A stretch of 64,000 nucleotides of DNA from Macrocystis pyrifera. Lineage: Eukaryota; Sar; Phaeophyceae; Laminariales; Laminariaceae. Within the stretch, counting starts at the first letter, position 1. The number at the start of each line of letters is the position of its first letter. Where the stretch lies: contig JASSKH010000031.1 in NCBI GenBank assembly GCA_031763025.1, positions 1,612,001 through 1,676,000 on the forward strand. The letters run 5' to 3'. The notes below the pieces were generated by a model that was given only the letters and a program-made list of their open reading frames with translations, ran no database searches and was not told the DNA's origin. Positions 45,401-51,400 of the stretch are shown piece after piece. A program made the translations under genes and the position numbers.

Positions 45401-48400
45401 CGTGCACGCAGCAGAGGACCTCCCATCTACAGAGCCGGGGGGCGGGAGGAGGCAAGTCGAGACTGCGGGAGGCGGGAGGTTGGCGGTGTTGGACGAGAAC
45501 GACGAGGATGAGGAGAGGCATGACGTGCTGTCCGTCGCGTCCGACGTGTCCTTGAGGTTGGGGGAGAGGAGGGGCGACATGCCATCGTCTCCTGAGGATT
45601 CTTCGTATTCCTCCTTTGACATAGTTGAACATTTGGAGCGGACGGCCAGGGAGAGGGAGGCGGCGGCGGAGGCAGTGGAAGGCGAAGGCAACGCGTTGGG
45701 CGGCACACCCGAGGTGCGGCGAGACATGGCTGCTGGAGACGGGGCAGCATCGCCGGGGGATTCGTCGCCCTTCCACGTGAACAGCGTGCTCGCAGCAGAG
45801 GAGTCTTCATCTGCAGAGGCAGGGGACGGGAGGAGGGAGGCAGCATCTCCGGCGGATTCATCTCCACTGCGCGGCAGCCATTTAGTCTTCGAAGCGACCT
45901 TCTTATCCACAGGAGCGGCTGAAACAGGACGGGAGGTGGGGGGGGTGGGAGGCCCAACAGAGGCGGCGGTGGCTGCGGAGCAGTCTATCACGTTGGTCGA
46001 ACACCGTGCTGGCGAGGTATTTGCGTTCAACAGGTCGCGGAGCGGCAAAAGTGTTGGAGACGTGGAGGGTGGCGGCGCCGGTGCACGCAGTGACGGTACT
46101 GCAGAAGGCGAAAGTAACCAAGAGCGTTCAAGAGTTCTTTGGAACTCCTCCTCTTCATCAGCATCATCTCCGTCCCCCCTCTTTGATTTGTCTGGGGACC
46201 ATTTTGCGGCTGACGCTCACGCGGAAATGCCTGGCGCTACCGCGACTTGCGCTACTGCTGCGGCAGCAGTCTCAACCGCTGTCTACGGCGCTGATGTGAG
46301 TGGCGCCGGTGTGCGCGAGCCTGGAACGAGTGCTTCGGACTCTCTAGTTTACAGCTTCAGTGCTGTGGAGGACACCCCGAGCTCCGGAAGTGCTGGCACG
46401 GGACGCTCCCCTGGCGAAGGCTTCTGTGTCGGTGGCGTCTCCCACGATGGCGTCTCCCCCGAAGGCGGCTCTTCCCAAGGGGTCTCTACCGAAGGTGCCG
46501 TAGCTGACTCGGAGGAAGGCCGTGCTCAAGCTGAGGATGAAGGGTTGACCGACCGGCGCCCCCCCCGTCGCCGCGAGGAAGGGGCTAGCGCTAGCTCGCA
46601 GGCGGCGAGGCTCGATACGTTCTTGGCCGAACGCAAATGGGATTTGGATGACCCTTTGTACTCCGACGAGGAACTGGCTGATACGCTTGCTGGTGGAGTC
46701 GATGATGAGGTTGCTGATGGCTGTGCGATTGGTGCCCCGGAGCCTGAGGCGGAGGGCCGAGATGTGCCGGGAAGGGTTACCGGGGCCGATGAGGCACTTG
46801 AGAGCAACGACGACGGTGGGGGAGGTGGCGGCGCTAACGAGCCGCGTTCGGCACTTGAGAGCGATGATGGAGTTGGTGCTGGTGATGCATCGCGTTCGGC
46901 GTTAGAGAGTGGTGATGACGTCGATGGCAATGAGGATGCCGCCGCCGTCGCCGCGGAAAACGCGGCATCTTTGAGAGCATCTCCGTCGGTCACCGGCGCC
47001 GGCGAAGTGGTGGATCCTCGCTCTCGTTCAGCCCAGGGCGGGAGCAAGACCGCCGCCGAGGCTTTCTCCGACGAAGGCGCCGGGGCTGAGTCCATGAGAG
47101 GCCGTGCTCCTGCTGAGGGTGGAGGGCTGGCCGACCGCGGCCACCGCGAGGAAGAGGCGAATTCGAACTCGTTGACGGCGCGGCTCGATGCGTTTATGGC
47201 GGAAATGGGATGGAGTTGGGATGACCCGTTGTACTCCGACGATGAGCTCGCTGATGAGCGTGATGATTGTTCGCTTGGTAGCCCGGAGCCTGAGGTGGAG
47301 GGCCGAGATTTGGCCGGTGGTGTTGATGGCGTGCATGGCGCTGATGGGACGTGTGAGGCGCTCGAGAGCGACGATGGTGTTGGTGGGGGTGGAGGGGGCA
47401 AAGGTGGTGAGGTTGGTTGTGCGGAGAGAGTGGGTGGTATTGAGGACGCCGCCGTTGCCACAGATGGCGTCGCGTCCTCGAGGTCATCTTCATCTTTCAC
47501 CGGGGCCGGCGAGAAGGTGGAGCCTGACTCTTGCTTGGGCAAGTGCGAGAGCAAGACACCCGCTACCGTCCGCAACAACGAAGGCGTTGAAATCGCTTTC
47601 TTAACCTCTGTCAGCACGGACACCGCTACTGCTGCTGCTGCTGCCGCTGTTGCTGCTGCTGCCGCTTGTGATGGGAAAGGCGCTGCCCCCGCTTCAAGCG
47701 GGACCAGGGCCGCGGTCGAGACGGGTATTGGCGGTGGTGGTGGTGAAGGCACTGCCGCTGCTTCTTATGCTTATTCGACCCGCCCGGACCAAGAGGACGA
47801 GGCGGAGACGAGGCACGCCAACACCGAGGGGCTGGAGGTAAGCATGGTGTGGGGGGAGTCCCTGGTCCCGCCGCAGTCTCCCCATTATCCTGATCCCTAC
47901 TCTTTCTTCTCCCCTCCCTTCCGCCTGCCCATTTTCCCGCCCCCCCCTCCGCTTCCATTCCGCCCGCCCCTCCCGCCTCACCTTTATCCTGCGCCCTATT
48001 CTCCCCCACCGTTTTTCCGTGCGCCCCAACCCCTCTCTCTCCCCCCCCCCCCCCCTACAGAACCGGGACGTGGATGTCGACCAGTACGACCCCCAACCTC
48101 TTCTTCTCGTCCAGCCCAAGAAGTCGTGGAGGGCCCTTGCTTCTGTCGGGGCGGCGGGGAGCGAGCACGGGGACGGTATCACCCTGGTACTTGCGGGCCA
48201 GGTTAACTTCGGAGGGTGCTCAGGAGGGGGTGGTGGCGGCGGCGGCGGGGGGGTGGGTGGCGGTGGTTGCGGTATCGGTGCGTTAGTGGAAGCGGGGGGT
48301 GTTGATGGTCCGTCCCCGGGTGGGCAAGCCCTCTTTGGAGTTCGATCAGGGGGGGCGCTTGGCGGGGTCAAGAAAGCTGCGGTCACCGACACGCAGGAGC

Positions 48401-51400
48401 TGGAGGGACTGGGAAAGCCTTCTGAGAGCGGACAGGGGGGGTGGAGGAGGGGAACAAAGAGAGGAGACGTGGGGTGGAGGAGGAGAAGGAGGAGGGGGTT
48501 GTGGGGGTGGAGGAGGCGAAGGAGGAGAAGGAGGAGGGGGTTGTGGGGGTGGAGGAGGCGAAAGAGGAGAAGGGGCGGAGGGTGGAGAAGGGCGACGCTG
48601 AGGTAGAGTGTCCGATTTACCCATGGAAGCCCGTGATAGCGGACGTGATAAAGACGTCGCTGGAGTCGATGACTTTGGAAGAGCTCAACATGCGGATGCA
48701 GGCGAGTTGCGACTGCCGGTCACGGGGAGCTAGCTGCCTGGCGCTTGTGTGGTGTATTTATTTACTTATTTCTTTGTTGACGTTTTCATTATTTATTCAT
48801 GTATTCATTTGTTCATTTTTGGTTTGTCTATTTACCTTTTTTTTCATTTTTTCAATAAATACCCAACGTTTTTGTTTTGTTTGTTTGTCCATTTTTCACT
48901 TGATTCATTTATTTGGGTTTATACGCATTATTTGGTTGTTTTCGGAAGCCGCTTCAGGCGTGAGGTCGGGGGACAGCTTGACGTTATGGCGTGTACTTTT
49001 TTGTTGAATACTGTGTACCAAAATATACACCTCAGCTGTGAGATCGAGAATGTTTGGGTTTGGTACTGTACGGATATCACTTGTCCACGACATTTTTGTT
49101 TGTTTGTTTTGCTGCAATAATTTTGTTGTATGCATGCTATTATATCTGTGCTTCAGGTATTTTGGTTGTCCTCGTCATTGAGTTCTTGAGTTCTGTATGT
49201 AGTTTTTCCAGTTCGCTTCACATACTTCCTTCCTTACTTCTTTCCCCCCTCCCTCCCTTGTTTTTCATTGCTCATGCTCTTTCTATGTTGTCTCGTTATT
49301 GATTGTTGACGTCACTGCTGTATATTTTTGGCTTTTTCGTGTGCTGGACGTCCCTCTCGCACCGCCAGATGTACGACCCACCGGAGGAACCTTATATCGC
49401 CGAGCTGACGGGGGAGGACTTGATGAACTTCCCACCATCTCCGGGGCACCCTCCGGAGGACCGATCGGTCATCCCGCCTACGGTGATCGACGAGATTTTG
49501 GACGCATCCGACGACGTGGCTATGGCCAGCGTGCCCGAGGTGAGCTGACCCTACCTACGGCGTACAGGGCCGGATGTTTTTTTTAGGTTACTCACATGAT
49601 GAGCTCTGTACCACCGCACCTCATCAAAAAAACGTTTTTTATGAAAAATATTTTTTCTGCTGTACCGGCAACCCAACGGCCAACATCGTTGGACAGGCAT
49701 ATTATACCACAAAGATGAAAGGGCACTGCTGTAGTATACGTACGGGTAGTAGGGTATATATACTTTCTGCGGTGCCCGGTTACCGAGCCTGATTGGTTTG
49801 GTCATACTTGGGTATGTGTACCCGGGTAGTCCTAGAGTATTTAGTATTTGCCTGATATACTGTAGTAAAGACCGCTCTTGCAAATATACTACGTACCGAA
49901 TGCATATTATGAGGAGACCGGTCATTTTGGGCGCTTTGAGTCTTCTGTCGGCCTTATTTTACTATTACGGGGGTCCATAGTTAATAGGACCTACGTTATA
50001 CATACAAAACTATATATTTACCTATTTTTAGAAACAATATTTGGTCCTATTTACTATGATCCCCCGTAATAGCGTAGTGTTAAGCGTATGCAGTGGCCAG
50101 TCAGCCAAGGAGTCAGATCGCGGTCTCCTTCCTACTGTAGGATCTTTGGTGGTGGTGTTGGAGGTTATACAGCAATATTGGTGGTGGTAGTGGTGGTGGG
50201 TGGTGGCAATGTTAATGTTGGATGGGGATCGGGGTGGTGGTGTTGATTGCTCCTACGAGCGGTGGTGTCGTTTTCGTTCTTGCTCTCACGTTAAGGTCAC
50301 GGAGGACTGCAGTCCTGATTGGGGACAAATCAATCTAATTTCAAGCGTTTTGTCCCCAAGACGGGACTGCGGTTCTGAAAGGGTTAAGGCCAAGGAGGAT
50401 TTTATCCACCCCCTATCCCCGGGTTTCTGGTTGACTCTAGTCTAATCTCTAGATGTTTTTTCGGTGGAGTTAGTTAGTTGCACCTACCGCTGTTTTGACC
50501 CGATGCATTCGGGGCTTCCGCCGATTATTCTTCGGCTGACGCGTACCTTATCAGAAAGCGGGTGTGTCACCTGTCAGCTTAGTGTTTCGTGTACAGCAAA
50601 CTTGTGATTCTCTCCCGATTGGCCGTTCGAATTTTATCAACGGAGGTCTGCATCCTGACTGCAACAAAATGCCGCAGTTGTCGAAATTGGTCGAAATTTG
50701 ATCGAAATACACAAAATGAACAATACACAACTTCTGTAGCCAAATCACTTGCGGACGGCCTCAGCCCCTCATAAGCAAAGACAGCTCGCGAATTTGAGTC
50801 ACGGTCTTTGCGGTGCGTGTGAGGGCGTTAGGTGCGCCTGAAAGCAATCTTGGGCAACCAGAAACGACTCACGAGGTGTTTTCGTCAACCCGAAGTAACC
50901 GGCTGGCAGCACCGAAAAATGGCTAAATGGAAAAATAGTTCGTTTCGCGCACAGAGGCCTAGTAATAGAGCCATGGCTACATCGCCGATACACAAAGGAC
51001 TCTCACCGAACGTTTGCCGGTTTCGTCACGGGTCTTTTCAACTGTTAAGCTGATGTCCTCGCAATACATGTTGACACGAAAATTGCATAATTCCGATCCC
51101 GCAAGAGGCGGTAAACCACTACCCCACCCCATCCCTGTTCGATCCCATCCCTACCCCTACCCCTACCCCACCCTATCTCACCCCACCCCCACCCCTATTC
51201 CGCCCTTTTCCCAATCCCTACCTCACCTCACCCTACCCCCCCTACCCCCACCCCATCCCTACCCCACCTCACCTCACCCCACCTAATCCCACCCTACCCC
51301 ACCCCTTACCCCACCCCACCCCTATTCTACTCTACCCCACCCCATCGCACAGATGGAGGGAGTACCTAGGCCGGGTCGAGACGCGATCGACTCCCTGCGC

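Noticed and set aside
46526-47752. Long minus-strand open frame (408 codons) opposite exon 9
   Set aside because: It mirrors the third-position GC bias of the plus-strand exon, consists of Ser/Pro/Ala, and has no splice or start context. The plus strand carries the phase-consistent reading.
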